Assembly: GCA_963793785.1 (NCBI GenBank)
Contig: CAWCBH010000003.1
Coordinates: 992,001-1,056,000, forward strand
Reading direction: 5' to 3'
Source: CAWCBH01 sp963793785
GTDB lineage: Bacteria > Actinomycetota > Thermoleophilia > Solirubrobacterales > 70-9
Length of the DNA stretch: 64,000 nt
Below are positions 25,361 through 34,753 of this stretch, piece by piece. The translations under genes were made by a program, and so were the position numbers. The notes under the pieces were generated by a model. It saw only the letters and a list, made by a program, of their open reading frames with translations. It was not told where the DNA came from and made no database searches. Positions within the stretch are counted from its first letter, which is position 1; the number at the start of each line of letters is the position of its first letter.

Positions 25361-25617
25361 GCCTCGTCGTCTGGTTCACGATGGGCATCGCCCTCTGGCA
25401 CTTCACGATCTTCGTACCGGACCGCTTCTGGCAGGGCATCGTCGGGGCATTCCTGGGCTCGATCGCCGGTGCGATGGCCACCGGGACGGTGGCGCAGATC
25501 GCCGCCGGGCGATCGATCGGCGAGACCGACATCGCCACAGCGCTGGTCGCCGTGCCCGGGGCGCTGCTGGGAATCGCGGTTATCTACGCGATCGGCGCCC
25601 GCTCCGAGCGGGTCTGA
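25357..25617 (+). CDS. small membrane protein, GlsB/YeaQ-like
   Basis: 86 aa, GTG start overlapping the secDF stop. Three hydrophobic segments with Gly-rich turns (FWQGIVGAFLGSIAGAMATGTV, ATALVAVPGALLGIAVIYAIG) resemble the transglycosylase-associated/GlsB family of small stress-linked membrane proteins. The match is by pattern only. It is probably co-transcribed with secDF. Confidence 0.6.
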   Translation: MSLVVWFTMGIALWHFTIFVPDRFWQGIVGAFLGSIAGAMATGTVAQIAAGRSIGETDIATALVAVPGALLGIAVIYAIGARSERV

Positions 25618-25658
25618 GCGCGCTCTCTCCGCTCTCTCGGTCCTTCTAGGCGCACCAA

Positions 25659-25710
25659 TTGCGGCGCCTTCGGCGCCTGACCTGCCTGTGCCGCGGCTAA
25701 CCGCCGCGGC
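25659..25710. repeat. dispersed double-hairpin element, copy 1
   Basis: Two stem-loops in tandem: GGCGCC-TTC-GGCGCC, then after GACCTGC an 8-bp GCCGCGGC pair around TAACC. The first 27 bases match 26 of 27 bases at 58575-58601. It lies in the gap before recJ. It may act as a REP-like repeat or weak terminator. Confidence 0.6.
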
Positions 25711-25753
25711 CAAGGCCAGATATTCCGTCTAGGCCCGTTCTTAGCCTGGCAGC

Positions 25754-28300
25754 GTGCCGGATTCCGCCACCGCCTTTCAGGCCCAGCCCTTTTCCTATGC
25801 CGAAGCCCGCCGGCTAGCCGACGACCTCGGCGTCAGCGAGCCGATCGCGATCACGCTGGTGCGGCGCGGCTACCGGACGCCGGAAGCGGCGCACAGCTTC
25901 CTCGCCGCCGACGAGAGCCACGATCCGGATCGATTCGCCTCGATGGACTCCGCCGTGGCCCGGATCCTGGCCACGATCGCGGCGGGCCGGCGGATCAGCG
26001 TCCACGGTGACTTCGATGTCGACGGCGTCTGCGCAACCGCGATCGCGGTCGGGACGCTGCGCGATCTGGGCGCCGATTGCGACTGGCTGATCCCCGATCG
26101 CCTCGCCGACGGCTACGGGCTCACAGAGGCCAATGTCGAGGAGCTGCACAGGCGCGGCTCCGGGCTGATCCTCACCGTCGACTGCGGCATCACCTCAGTC
26201 GCCGAGGTCGAGCGCGCGAAGGCGCTGGGGATGGAAGTCGTCGTCTCCGATCACCACCAGGCAGGAAGCAAGCTGCCCGACTGCACGATCCTGCACCCGG
26301 AGCTGAGCGGCTATCCGTTCGGCGGCCTCTGCGGTACCGCCGTCGCCTGGAAGTTGAGCCAGGGCCTCCGAACCGCCGCCGGGGAGGATCCGCGCGAGGC
26401 GGAGCGGGACCTCGACCTGGTCGCCCTGGCGACGGTCGCGGATGTGGTCCCGCTGGTGGGGGAGAACCGCTCCCTTGTCCGTCGCGGGCTCAAGGTGGCA
26501 CGTCGCTGCGAGCGGGTCGGCCTGAGGGCGATCGTCGGCGCGGCCGGCTGTGACCCCGCCCGGCTCGACGAAGGAGACCTCGCATTTCGAATCGGCCCCC
26601 GCGTCAATGCCGCCGGGCGCCTCTATCGAGCCGACGCCGGCGTCGAGCTCTTCCTCAGCGAGAGTCCGGACCGGGCGGAAGCGATCGCCGCCGAGCTCGA
26701 TCGAGCCAACCACGAGCGCCGAGCGACCGAGCGCGAGGTCGAGACCGCAGCCGAGGCCGCTCGTCGCGAGCTGCCGGAGCCGCTTCGCGACGCCGCAGCG
26801 CTCGTCCTCGCGGGCCCGGGTTGGCACCCCGGGGTGGTCGGGATCGTCGCCTCGCGTCTGGCCGAGCGGCACTTCCGGCCGACGATCCTGATCTCGCTCG
26901 ACGGCGAAGGGGGAGCCCGAGGCTCCGGCCGCAGCATCCCCGGCTTCGACCTGCTCGCCGGACTGGAGGCGGCATCGGGGTGCCTGCAGCGCTTCGGCGG
27001 CCATCGGGCCGCCGCGGGGCTTGAGCTGGAGGCCGCCTCCGTGGAGGAGTTCCGGCAGCGCTTCGTCGCCCACGCCGAGGCGATCCTGGGCAGCGATCCG
27101 CCGCGCAAGGTGGAGCCGATCGACGCCATGGTCGGCGGGCTCGGACTCGGCCTCGACCTGGCCGAGGAGCTCGAGCGCCTGGCTCCGTTTGGCGCCGGCA
27201 ACCCCGCGGTGAGGCTGCTCGTGCCGGGCGCCCGGGTGCGGGACGTGACCTCGATGGGGGAGGGCAAGCACTCCCGGTTCAGCCTCCACAGCGGCGCCCG
27301 GCGGGCGGTCGGGGTGGCCTTCGGCCGGCCGACGCTGGCCGTCGGGCCCGAGGAGGCAGTGGACGCCGCGGTCCGCCTCGAGGTCAACCAGTGGAACGGG
27401 GCGCTGGAACCGCGGCTGGTCCTCAAGGAGCTGTTCGCCCTCGACGGCGAGACCGAGGCTGCGGCCGATCGGGTCCAGCACTCGTGCCGCTGCGAGCCCG
27501 CGGAGTGGTGGCAGCGGCTGGAGGACGAGCTGAGCCGGCCCGAGGAGGACACCCTTCCAAGCTCGGGCGACCGCTGGCGCCGCGAGGTCGCGCGCCCCGG
27601 CAGCTCCACGACCGCGATCCTCGCCGAGCTGGTCGCCAGCGGCGAAGCGGTGGTGGGATTGTGCGCCGATGCCTCGCGCCGCTCGGCGCTTGCCAGCGGC
27701 GCCGCCAGCCTGGCCCGCTTCGGCGGCGCCGGTGCCACGGTGGTTTGCGGTCGCTGCGCCCGGCCCTCGCCCGACCCCAACCCCTCCGGGCTGCTGCTGG
27801 CCGACTACGCGATCCTCGAGCTGGAGCCGGCGCTGGTGGCAGCCCACCGGCACGTCGTCCTCATCGACCCGCCGTGGTCGCGGCGCCTGGCAACGCTCAC
27901 CATGCAGCTCGCTCGCGAAGCGGAGGGCTATCTGCACCCGGCCTGGGGCCATGCGGAGGAGCGCTTCACGCTCGAGGTTCTCGACGAGCAGCTGGGGCTG
28001 CGGGCGCCGCTGCGGGCGATCTACCGGGACCTGCGCGAGGCCGGGCCGCTGGCCGAGGAGGAGCTGCGGGCGCTGCTCGCCGGCAGCAGCCGTCGCCCGC
28101 GCAGCCCCGAGCTCGCAGGTCGCTGCCTGCGGGTGCTGCTGGAGCTTGGAATCGTGCGAAGCCTGCCCGAGCGGGGCGCTCGAGCCTTCGGGGTCGTATC
28201 CTCGGATGCGACCGATCTGGAGCGATCGCGGGCCTTCTGCGCCTACCGCGACCGCCACGAGGAGGCGAAGCGATTCCTCGCAAGCCGCAGACAGCCGTAG
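25754..28300 (+). CDS. recJ: single-stranded-DNA-specific exonuclease RecJ
   Basis: 848 aa, GTG start. A 5'-3' exonuclease of recombination and mismatch repair. DHH-family motifs are present: ISVHGDFDVDGVCATA, LTVDCGITS, VVVSDHHQ, the DHHA1 part GPGWHPGVVGIVASRLAE, and GGHRAAAGLELE. It is longer than Escherichia coli RecJ (577 aa) because of an extra C-terminal region of about 280 residues, like the long Gram-positive RecJ forms. That region contains TTAILAELVASGEAVVGLCAD and looks like a degenerate nucleotide-binding fold. Confidence 0.93.
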   Translation: MPDSATAFQAQPFSYAEARRLADDLGVSEPIAITLVRRGYRTPEAAHSFLAADESHDPDRFASMDSAVARILATIAAGRRISVHGDFDVDGVCATAIAVGTLRDLGADCDWLIPDRLADGYGLTEANVEELHRRGSGLILTVDCGITSVAEVERAKALGMEVVVSDHHQAGSKLPDCTILHPELSGYPFGGLCGTAVAWKLSQGLRTAAGEDPREAERDLDLVALATVADVVPLVGENRSLVRRGLKVARRCERVGLRAIVGAAGCDPARLDEGDLAFRIGPRVNAAGRLYRADAGVELFLSESPDRAEAIAAELDRANHERRATEREVETAAEAARRELPEPLRDAAALVLAGPGWHPGVVGIVASRLAERHFRPTILISLDGEGGARGSGRSIPGFDLLAGLEAASGCLQRFGGHRAAAGLELEAASVEEFRQRFVAHAEAILGSDPPRKVEPIDAMVGGLGLGLDLAEELERLAPFGAGNPAVRLLVPGARVRDVTSMGEGKHSRFSLHSGARRAVGVAFGRPTLAVGPEEAVDAAVRLEVNQWNGALEPRLVLKELFALDGETEAAADRVQHSCRCEPAEWWQRLEDELSRPEEDTLPSSGDRWRREVARPGSSTTAILAELVASGEAVVGLCADASRRSALASGAASLARFGGAGATVVCGRCARPSPDPNPSGLLLADYAILELEPALVAAHRHVVLIDPPWSRRLATLTMQLAREAEGYLHPAWGHAEERFTLEVLDEQLGLRAPLRAIYRDLREAGPLAEEELRALLAGSSRRPRSPELAGRCLRVLLELGIVRSLPERGARAFGVVSSDATDLERSRAFCAYRDRHEEAKRFLASRRQP

Positions 28301-28350
28301 GCACCGAGAAGCCCGACCCAGCCGAGCGCGCGGACGGCAACGGTGCAGCC

Positions 28351-30654
28351 GTGCCCGCCGATCGCAGTGGCCACACTGCCGTCGGCGCACCCGTGATCGT
28401 CCACCGTGAAGCGCCGGTCGACGCCGTCACCGGCAAGCTCAGCCCCGATCAGCGGCTGCTGCTCGGCGACCTCTTCGCGCTGATCGAGGAGTTCGCATCC
28501 TCGGACGGCGATGGGGATCGCGCCTCGCACCAGGTCGATCGCGAAGCGGTGGAGCGGGCCTTCGCGTTCGCCTGCGAGCGCCATGCAGACCAGAAGCGGC
28601 GCTCCGGTGACGAGTTCATCACCCACCCGGTCGGTGTCGCCCGCATCTGTGCCGGCATGCGGCTGGACACCGAGACGCTCTGCGCGGCGCTTCTGCACGA
28701 CACGGTCGAGGACACCAGCGCCAGCCTGGAGGAGATCCAGGCCTCGTTCAGCGAAGAGGTCTGCCAGCTCGTCGACGGGGTCACGAAGCTGACCGAGATC
28801 ACCTTCGAAAGCCGCGACGAGCGCCAGGCCGAGAACTACCGCAAGATGATGGTGGCGATGGCCACCGACGTCAGGGTGATCCTGATCAAGCTGGCCGACC
28901 GCCTCCACAACATGCGCACGCTGGCGGCGCTGCCGAAGCAAAAGCAGATCTCCAAGGCCCGCGAGACGCTTGAGATCTACGCGCCCCTCGCCCACCGGCT
29001 CGGGATCCACGCGATCAAGTGGGAGCTCGAGGACCTCGCCTTCGCGACCCTGCACCCGCGCAAGTACGACGAGGTCAAGGAGCTGGTCGCCCAGCAGCGC
29101 ACCGAGCGCGAGGTCTACGTCGACGACGCCGGCGGCTTTCTCTCCGGCGAGCTGAAGAAGGTCGGGATCGAGGCCGAGATCTCAGGCCGCGCCAAGCACT
29201 TCTATTCGATCTACACGAAGATGACCCGCAAAGGTCGCGAGTTCAACGAGATCTTCGATCTCACTGCGATGCGCGTGATCGTCGGCTCGGTGAAGGACTG
29301 CTACGGGGCGATCGGGGTCATCCATTCACTCTGGAAGCCGCTGCCCGGCCGCTTCAAGGACTTCGTCGCGATGCCGAAGGCGAACATGTACCAGGCGCTG
29401 CACACGACGGTGATCGGCCCCGAGGGCAAGCCGCTGGAGATCCAGATCCGCACCGCTGAGATGCACGAGCTGGCCGAGTACGGGATCGCCGCCCACGTCG
29501 CCTACAAGGAGGGCGGGGCGGGCGACCCGCAGCGCGAGAAGATGACCTGGCTGCGCCAGGTGGTCGAGGCGGAGGGCGAACAGGACCCGGCCGAGTTCCT
29601 GGAGTCGCTGAAGGTCGATCTGTTCGAGGACGAGGTCTTCGTCTTCACCCCCAAGGGAGAGGTCAAGAACCTCTCCGCCGGCTCGACGCCGCTCGACTTC
29701 GCCTATGCGGTCCACACCGACGTCGGCCACCGCTGCGTGGGAGCCAAGGTCAACGGCAAGATCGTCCCGCTGCACTACCAGCTGAAGTCGGGGGACATCG
29801 TCGAGGTGCTGACCGCGAAGCAGGAGCGCGGCCCCTCGCGCGACTGGCTGAAGCTGGTGCGAACGGCCCGTGCCCGCAACAAGATCCGCGCCTGGTTCAA
29901 GCGCGAGCGCCGCGAGGACGCCGAGCGCCACGGGCGCGAAGCCCTCGAGGAGGCGCTGCGAAAGCGCGGCCTGCCGATGCAGAAACTGGCCGGCTCGCCG
30001 CTGCTGGCAGACGTGATCCGCGAGACGGGGTTCCGAAAGGGGAGCGAGTTCTACATCGCCCTCGGGCAGGGCAAGATCACCGCCAAGACCGTCGCCAACA
30101 AGCTGATGCAGCGGCTGAAGTCGGGCGAGGCGGTGGACGAGGACGAGCCGCTGGCGCTGAAGGAAGGCCGTGAGGACGAGGCGCGCCGCACCAAGGAGGC
30201 CTCCAACTACGGGATCCAGGTCAAGGGGGTGGAGGATGTTGCCGTCCGCCTCGCCAAGTGCTGCCGGCCGGTGCCGGGGGACGAGATCGCCGGCTACGTG
30301 TCGCTGGGTCGCGGGATCACGATCCACCGCGAGGACTGCAAGAACGTGCGGGCGCTGAAGAAGGCGCCCGAGCGTTTCGTCGACGTATCGTGGAGCGGCG
30401 ACAACGAGGCCTCCTACCGGGTCGAGCTCCAGGTCGACGCCTGGGACCGGACCCGGCTGCTGGAGGACCTCTCGCGGACCTTCGCCGAGGCGGGGCTGAA
30501 TATCCTCGAGGCGAGCTGCACTACCAAGCACCCGATGGTCAAGAACCGCTTCGTCGTCGAGGTCGGCGACACCCAGCAGCTCAAGCAGTGCATCTCGCGG
30601 ATCCGCAACGTCGACTCGGTCTTCGACGCCTACCGGATCACGCCGACCGGCTGA
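28351..30654 (+). CDS. relA: bifunctional (p)ppGpp synthetase/hydrolase RelA/SpoT
   Basis: 767 aa from the GTG at 28351; the GTG at 28393 is an equal alternative and neither has a good ribosome binding site. It makes and degrades the stringent-response alarmone. The order is an HD hydrolase domain (ITHPVGVARICAGM, LLHDTVEDTSAS, LADRLHNMRTL), a synthetase domain (GREFNEIFDLTAMRVIV, YQALHTTVIGPEGKPLEIQIRT, AEYGIAAHVAYKEG), TGS (VFVFTPKGEVKNLSAGSTPLDFAY), a Cys/His zinc-finger region (AKCCRPVPGDEIAGYVSLGRGITIHREDC) and a C-terminal ACT domain. Both catalytic halves look intact, so it should be bifunctional. It follows recJ on the same strand. Confidence 0.96.
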   Translation: MPADRSGHTAVGAPVIVHREAPVDAVTGKLSPDQRLLLGDLFALIEEFASSDGDGDRASHQVDREAVERAFAFACERHADQKRRSGDEFITHPVGVARICAGMRLDTETLCAALLHDTVEDTSASLEEIQASFSEEVCQLVDGVTKLTEITFESRDERQAENYRKMMVAMATDVRVILIKLADRLHNMRTLAALPKQKQISKARETLEIYAPLAHRLGIHAIKWELEDLAFATLHPRKYDEVKELVAQQRTEREVYVDDAGGFLSGELKKVGIEAEISGRAKHFYSIYTKMTRKGREFNEIFDLTAMRVIVGSVKDCYGAIGVIHSLWKPLPGRFKDFVAMPKANMYQALHTTVIGPEGKPLEIQIRTAEMHELAEYGIAAHVAYKEGGAGDPQREKMTWLRQVVEAEGEQDPAEFLESLKVDLFEDEVFVFTPKGEVKNLSAGSTPLDFAYAVHTDVGHRCVGAKVNGKIVPLHYQLKSGDIVEVLTAKQERGPSRDWLKLVRTARARNKIRAWFKRERREDAERHGREALEEALRKRGLPMQKLAGSPLLADVIRETGFRKGSEFYIALGQGKITAKTVANKLMQRLKSGEAVDEDEPLALKEGREDEARRTKEASNYGIQVKGVEDVAVRLAKCCRPVPGDEIAGYVSLGRGITIHREDCKNVRALKKAPERFVDVSWSGDNEASYRVELQVDAWDRTRLLEDLSRTFAEAGLNILEASCTTKHPMVKNRFVVEVGDTQQLKQCISRIRNVDSVFDAYRITPTG

Positions 30655-30659
30655 ACTCG

Positions 30660-30773
30660 GTGGGCGCGAACGCGGACTACAGCCGCGTCGTGCTCGACGC
30701 CTTCAACCGGGGAGATCTCGACGCGATGCTCGCCTGCAGCGAGTTCGCGTCCCGCGGCTCTTCGCACTCGTAG
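30660..30773 (+). pseudogene. truncated NTF2/SnoaL-like N-terminal fragment
   Basis: 37 codons from a GTG, 5 bases after the relA stop. The sequence NADYSRVVLDAFNRGDLDAMLAC is the typical first helix pair of SnoaL/NTF2-like proteins, but the frame ends at once in a Ser-rich tail. It may be a remnant of a larger gene. An intact SnoaL-like gene lies convergent, 13 bases away. Confidence 0.5.
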
Positions 30774-30785
30774 CGCGTCGCCCGA

Positions 30786-31238
30786 TTAGGCGAGGCCGGC
30801 GTCGCGAAGGGCCTGTGCGTGCTCGAGATAGTGGTCGGCCGCAACGATGCGCCCGTCGCGGACCTGGTAGACGACGGCCGAGGGCTGCTCGACCTCGACC
30901 GGGGAGCCCTGCAGGGTTGCGAACGTCGCCGCGAGCAGGACGATCCGGCCATCGGGAGCGGTCCGCGCGTCCTGCGTGTCGATCCTGAAGCGATCAAACG
31001 GCTGCAGCCATTCGCGCCAGCCGGCGCGGAACCCCGCGGCGCCGCGAAACGGACCCGCCATCCCTCCCATCGGACCCGCATCGGGAGTCAGGAACCGCAC
31101 CTCGGCGTCGGAATCGAACAGCTCGGCAATTCGAGCCCAGAAGGGCTCGTCGTCGATCAGCTCGCACATGTTCAACTTGCCTTCCCGCAGCTCGGGCGGG
31201 AAGACGTCGAGGACGACCTGCATAGGCTCGGCTGCCAC
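30786..31238 (-). CDS. SnoaL/NTF2-like protein
   Basis: 150 aa. Cone-shaped alpha+beta fold indicated by DEPFWARIAELFDSDAEVRFLTPDAGP, FRGAAGFRAGWREWLQPFDRFRI, RIVLLAATFATLQGSPVEVEQPSAVVYQVRDGRIVAADHYL. Family members are diverse: isomerases, cyclases, dehydratases and ligand binders. No catalytic residues can be assigned. It is divergent from the epimerase-like gene at 31263. Confidence 0.75.
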   Translation of the reverse strand: MAAEPMQVVLDVFPPELREGKLNMCELIDDEPFWARIAELFDSDAEVRFLTPDAGPMGGMAGPFRGAAGFRAGWREWLQPFDRFRIDTQDARTAPDGRIVLLAATFATLQGSPVEVEQPSAVVYQVRDGRIVAADHYLEHAQALRDAGLA

Positions 31239-31262
31239 GGTTCAGAGCTTAGACTCGGCGTG

Positions 31263-32273
31263 ATGGGACTGACGGTGGCCGTCACCGGACCCACGGGTGA
31301 GATCGGCAAGCCGCTGCTTTCGGCGCTGGAGCGAAGCGACGAGGTGGAGCGAGTGCTGGGGATGGCACGTCGCCCGTTCGACCCCGCCGGCGAGGGCTGG
31401 TCGAAGGTCGAGTACCGCCAGGGCGACATTCTCGACCGCAAGGCAGTAGGGGCGCTGGTCGGGGAGGCCGACGTGGTCGTACACCTCGCCTTCGTGATCT
31501 TCGGCAGCCATTCCGAGACGCGGCAGGTGAACCTCGAAGGCAGCCGCAACGTCTTCGAAGCGGCCCGCGAGGCCGGACCGCAGCGGCTCGTCTACACCTC
31601 CTCGGTCGCCGCCTACGGATTTCACGCCGAGAACCCCCAGCCCTTGACCGAGGAGGTGGGGCCGCGCGGCACCGAGGACTTCTACTACTCCGCCCAGAAG
31701 GCGGAGCTGGAGGCGCTGCTCGACGAGACCCTCCTCGGCTCGCCGGTCGACCGGTACGTGTTCCGGCCCTGCATCGTCGCCGGGCGCCGGGCGACGATGC
31801 TGGTCGAGCAAACGCTGAAGCAGATCCAGGTCGGTGGCAGGCTGCCGGTCGTGCAGAGGGCGTTGACGTCGCTGCCGATCCTTCGCCCGGTGCTTCCCGA
31901 CAGCGGGGTCCCGTTCCAGCTCGTCCACCACGACGACGTCGCCGCAGCGCTGGGGGCCGCGATCGCCGGCACCGGCAAGCCGGGCGTCTACAACCTCGCC
32001 GCCGACGGCGAGATCACGGTCGCAGATCTTGCGACGGCGCTGGATTGGTACTCGGTCCCGGTCCCCGACCTCGCGGTTCGCCTCGCTTCCGAGGCGGCGT
32101 CACGGCTCTCGTTCCTCTCCGCCGAGCTGGAGTGGGCCAACGCGCTGCGGGTCCCGGTGCTGATGGACACCCGCGCGGCCCGGCGCGAGCTCGGCTGGGA
32201 CCCGCTCTACGACGGCGCCCAGACGCTGCTCGAGACCGTCGAGGGCGCACGCGCCGAGGGCCTGCTCGGCTGA
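31263..32273 (+). CDS. NAD-dependent epimerase/dehydratase family protein
   Basis: 336 aa. Extended SDR: VAVTGPTGEIGKPLLSAL at the N-terminus binds the dinucleotide, with Ser in YTSSVAAYG; the usual YxxxK is represented by YYSAQKAELE. The C-terminus (YNLAADGEITVADLATAL, TRAARRELGWDP) is typical of sugar-nucleotide epimerase relatives. The substrate cannot be fixed. It stands alone, with the convergent HIT gene ending three bases beyond its stop. Confidence 0.85.
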   Translation: MGLTVAVTGPTGEIGKPLLSALERSDEVERVLGMARRPFDPAGEGWSKVEYRQGDILDRKAVGALVGEADVVVHLAFVIFGSHSETRQVNLEGSRNVFEAAREAGPQRLVYTSSVAAYGFHAENPQPLTEEVGPRGTEDFYYSAQKAELEALLDETLLGSPVDRYVFRPCIVAGRRATMLVEQTLKQIQVGGRLPVVQRALTSLPILRPVLPDSGVPFQLVHHDDVAAALGAAIAGTGKPGVYNLAADGEITVADLATALDWYSVPVPDLAVRLASEAASRLSFLSAELEWANALRVPVLMDTRAARRELGWDPLYDGAQTLLETVEGARAEGLLG

Positions 32274-32276
32274 GCC

Positions 32277-32702
32277 CTAGGCGCTCGCCAGCGCCTCGCG
32301 GATCCGCTCCGCGACAGCCTCCATCTCGCTCTCGTCCGCGTACTTGGTCCGCGGCCAGAAGAAGCCCCGCAGCCCGTCCTTGCGAACCCGCGGCACCACG
32401 TGCACGTGCAGGTGGGGGACGCTCTGGCTGACGACGTTGTTGATCGCCACGAAGCTGCCCTGGGCCCCCATTGCCGCCGGGACCGCCCGGGCCAGCGTCT
32501 GCGCGGTCGCAAAGAACGGGCCCACCTCGTCGGCACTCAGGTCGAGCAGCGTCTCGCGATGCTCTCGCGGGATCAGCAGGCAGTGGCCGTGGAAGAGCGG
32601 GCGGTGGTCAAGGAAGGCGATTGCGTGCGGCTCGTCGAGCACTATCGTCGCCGGCTTGCGGCCGGCAGCGACGGCGCAGAAGAGGCAGTCCTGGTCAGGC
32701 AA
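32277..32702 (-). CDS. HIT-family nucleotide hydrolase
   Basis: 141 aa. The histidine triad is clear: SVPHLHVHVVPR near residues 95-107. The N-terminal CLFCAVAAGRKPATIVLDE resembles the usual zinc-bearing start, with FHGHCLLIPREH following. HIT proteins hydrolyse or transfer nucleotides from dinucleoside polyphosphates or AMP conjugates. It overlaps the upstream lipid-kinase-like gene by eight bases. A second HIT gene lies at 36129. Confidence 0.88.
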   Translation of the reverse strand: MPDQDCLFCAVAAGRKPATIVLDEPHAIAFLDHRPLFHGHCLLIPREHRETLLDLSADEVGPFFATAQTLARAVPAAMGAQGSFVAINNVVSQSVPHLHVHVVPRVRKDGLRGFFWPRTKYADESEMEAVAERIREALASA

Positions 32703-33717
32703 CGACGGTCAGCGCGCGCGGCTCGACGATCAGCTCCACCTCTTCGTGGGCGCCGATGTAGTCGCCGTCGACCTGGACGGGGAACGGGCGCAGCTCACCG
32801 GCCGCGTCGCGTGAGATCGAACGGATCACGGCATGGTCGATGCTGTCGAAGGCCTCGATCTGTCGGTGATCGGCTGCACGCAGGCGGGGATTGAGCAGGC
32901 GCGGGATCAGGGTCGGCACGTCGCGCTGGGCAGCCCGGGCCAGGACCGCCAGCGAGAGCGATCCGTCGTCGAGGCTGACGTTCTCGCAGACCCGCACCGG
33001 ATTGGAGCGAAAGTAGGTGAACGGATCCGAGTTCTGCACGATTGCGGTGATGCCCTGGCGCTCCTGGCCGTCGACGGCGACGCTCATGCGGACCGGGTCG
33101 CGCAGGTAGCGGCGGTAGAAGCTCGAGATGGCGGCCCAGGTGTAGTAGTAGTGGCCGGCCCGGGCTTTCAGCTGCGGGTGGGAGTCGACTCGCTGCACGA
33201 CCGTTGCGTCCAGCCCGACACCGCAGGCAAAGACGAAACGCCGCCCGTTGACATCGCCGAGGTCGATCTTGCGGGGGCGGAAGTCGTCGGCGATCGAGAG
33301 CAGGTGCTCGGTGGCGTCGACGACGTCGTCGGGGATTCCCAGCGTGCGGCAGACGACGTTGGTCGAGCCGCCGGGAAGAACGGAGACCGGGACGTCGGTC
33401 CCGACCAGGCCGTTGGCGACCTCGTTGAGGGTCCCGTCGCCACCGAAGGCGACGACGATGTCGTATCCGCCGTCGCATGCCTCGCGGCCGATCTCGGTCG
33501 CGTGATCGCGGGCCTCGGTCGAGATCGCCTCGACGTCGTAGCGGCCCTGCAGGGCATAGACGACGAGGTTGCGCAGCCGATCCGAGACGGTCGTCGCGTA
33601 GGGGTTGACGATGATCAGCATCCGCTTCTTCGACGCCCGGGCGCGAAACGGCGCTGTGGTGGGGGAGGCCGGAGCAGATTCGGGCAGGGCTGCGGTTGGC
33701 ACGCTGGCCACTGTCAA
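32695..33717 (-). CDS. diacylglycerol kinase/sphingosine kinase-family protein
   Basis: 340 aa from a TTG at 33717; the GTG at 33711 is an alternative. The catalytic fold is shown by LIIVNPYAT, VVAFGGDGTLNEVANGL (the ATP-binding GGDGT) and PGGSTNVVCRTLGIP. The C-terminal beta-sandwich follows (IDLGDVNGRRFVFACGVGLDA). Actinobacterial members phosphorylate diacylglycerol or related lipids at the membrane. The first 30 residues are low complexity. Confidence 0.87.
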   Translation of the reverse strand: MTVASVPTAALPESAPASPTTAPFRARASKKRMLIIVNPYATTVSDRLRNLVVYALQGRYDVEAISTEARDHATEIGREACDGGYDIVVAFGGDGTLNEVANGLVGTDVPVSVLPGGSTNVVCRTLGIPDDVVDATEHLLSIADDFRPRKIDLGDVNGRRFVFACGVGLDATVVQRVDSHPQLKARAGHYYYTWAAISSFYRRYLRDPVRMSVAVDGQERQGITAIVQNSDPFTYFRSNPVRVCENVSLDDGSLSLAVLARAAQRDVPTLIPRLLNPRLRAADHRQIEAFDSIDHAVIRSISRDAAGELRPFPVQVDGDYIGAHEEVELIVEPRALTVVA

Positions 33718-33742
33718 TCCCTAAACCGGGCCCGGCATCGCG

Positions 33743-34753
33743 TTACCCGGAGGCCTCGAAGCGAACGATCTCGCCGTCGGAAACCTCGCCGACGCGACCC
33801 TCGTTGATCAGCAGGTCGACGTGGCCGATCACCTCCGACAGGGTCAGGAAGGCCTGGGTCACGGCGACGTTGCCCCACAGTGCCTGTGCGATCTCGTAGC
33901 CGGTCTTCGGCTCCTGGACCAGTAGGTGGTGGATCTTCTCCTTGCGCTGCTCGTGCTTCGCGAAGCGGTCGTCGATCAACGCGACGTGGTCGGTGATCGG
34001 CTCGCCGTGGCCGGAGAGGACGATCTCGGCCGGCATCTCCCGCGTCCGGCGCATCGAATCCAGGTAGACGGCGAGCGCCTGGGTGCGCTCGCTGGAGCCG
34101 TCGAGCGGGCGGGTGATGAGGGGATTCGAGGAGATGTGCTTGATGAGGTGATCGGCTGCGATCAGGATTCGCCGCTCCGCGTCCCAGAAGACCGTGTCGG
34201 AGGGGCTGTGCCCGGGACGGTGCAGTACCCGCAGGGTGCGGTCCCGGAAACCGATCTCCTCGCCGTCGGCGAGTGGGCGGGTGACGCGGGCACGTGCGCC
34301 CCAGGCCCGAAAGCTCCGCGAGACGCTCTGCAGCGCGAAGACGACGTTCTCGGGGATTCCGTGGCGGAGCATCAGCTCGGCGGCGAACTGGTCCTCGCGC
34401 TCGGCGTCCTCGCCGAAGTTCGCCAGGCGCTCGACGGCGACGTCGATCGCAGCGACGTCGGCGCCGGAATGATCGACCAGGATCTCGACCAGGCCAAGAT
34501 GGTCGATGTGCTGGTGGGTGAGGATGATCAGCTCGAGGTCATCGATCGAGTGACCGCGCTCTGCCAGCTGGGCCTGCAGCTCGTCGAGTGCCTTGCCGGA
34601 GTTGGGCCCGGTGTCGATCAGCGTCAGCGGATCGTCCTCGAGCAGATAGCAGTTGACGCGTCCGACCGCGAACGGAGTCGGGATTCGCAGGCAGTGGATT
34701 CCCGCGGCCTCAGCCTTGGCCAGGGCCTGCTCGGCTGTCAGGCTCGCGGTCAC
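33743..34753 (-). CDS. metallo-beta-lactamase-fold hydrolase with C-terminal winged helix
   Basis: 336 aa, GTG start overlapping the end of the upstream gene. Metal site: LTHQHIDHLG (HxHxDH), HRPGHSPSD and SGHGEPI. The C-terminal 70 residues (HHLLVQEPKTGYEIAQALWG ... LLINEGRVGEVSDGEIVRFEAS) form a winged-helix-like domain typical of the LACTB2/RNase-like MBL subgroup. The substrate is unknown. It is translationally coupled to the phosphomannomutase gene. Confidence 0.87.
   Translation of the reverse strand: MTASLTAEQALAKAEAAGIHCLRIPTPFAVGRVNCYLLEDDPLTLIDTGPNSGKALDELQAQLAERGHSIDDLELIILTHQHIDHLGLVEILVDHSGADVAAIDVAVERLANFGEDAEREDQFAAELMLRHGIPENVVFALQSVSRSFRAWGARARVTRPLADGEEIGFRDRTLRVLHRPGHSPSDTVFWDAERRILIAADHLIKHISSNPLITRPLDGSSERTQALAVYLDSMRRTREMPAEIVLSGHGEPITDHVALIDDRFAKHEQRKEKIHHLLVQEPKTGYEIAQALWGNVAVTQAFLTLSEVIGHVDLLINEGRVGEVSDGEIVRFEASG

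Noticed and set aside
26195..28390. 731-aa minus-strand open frame opposite recJ
   Set aside because: Antisense shadow; recJ motifs on the plus strand are complete.
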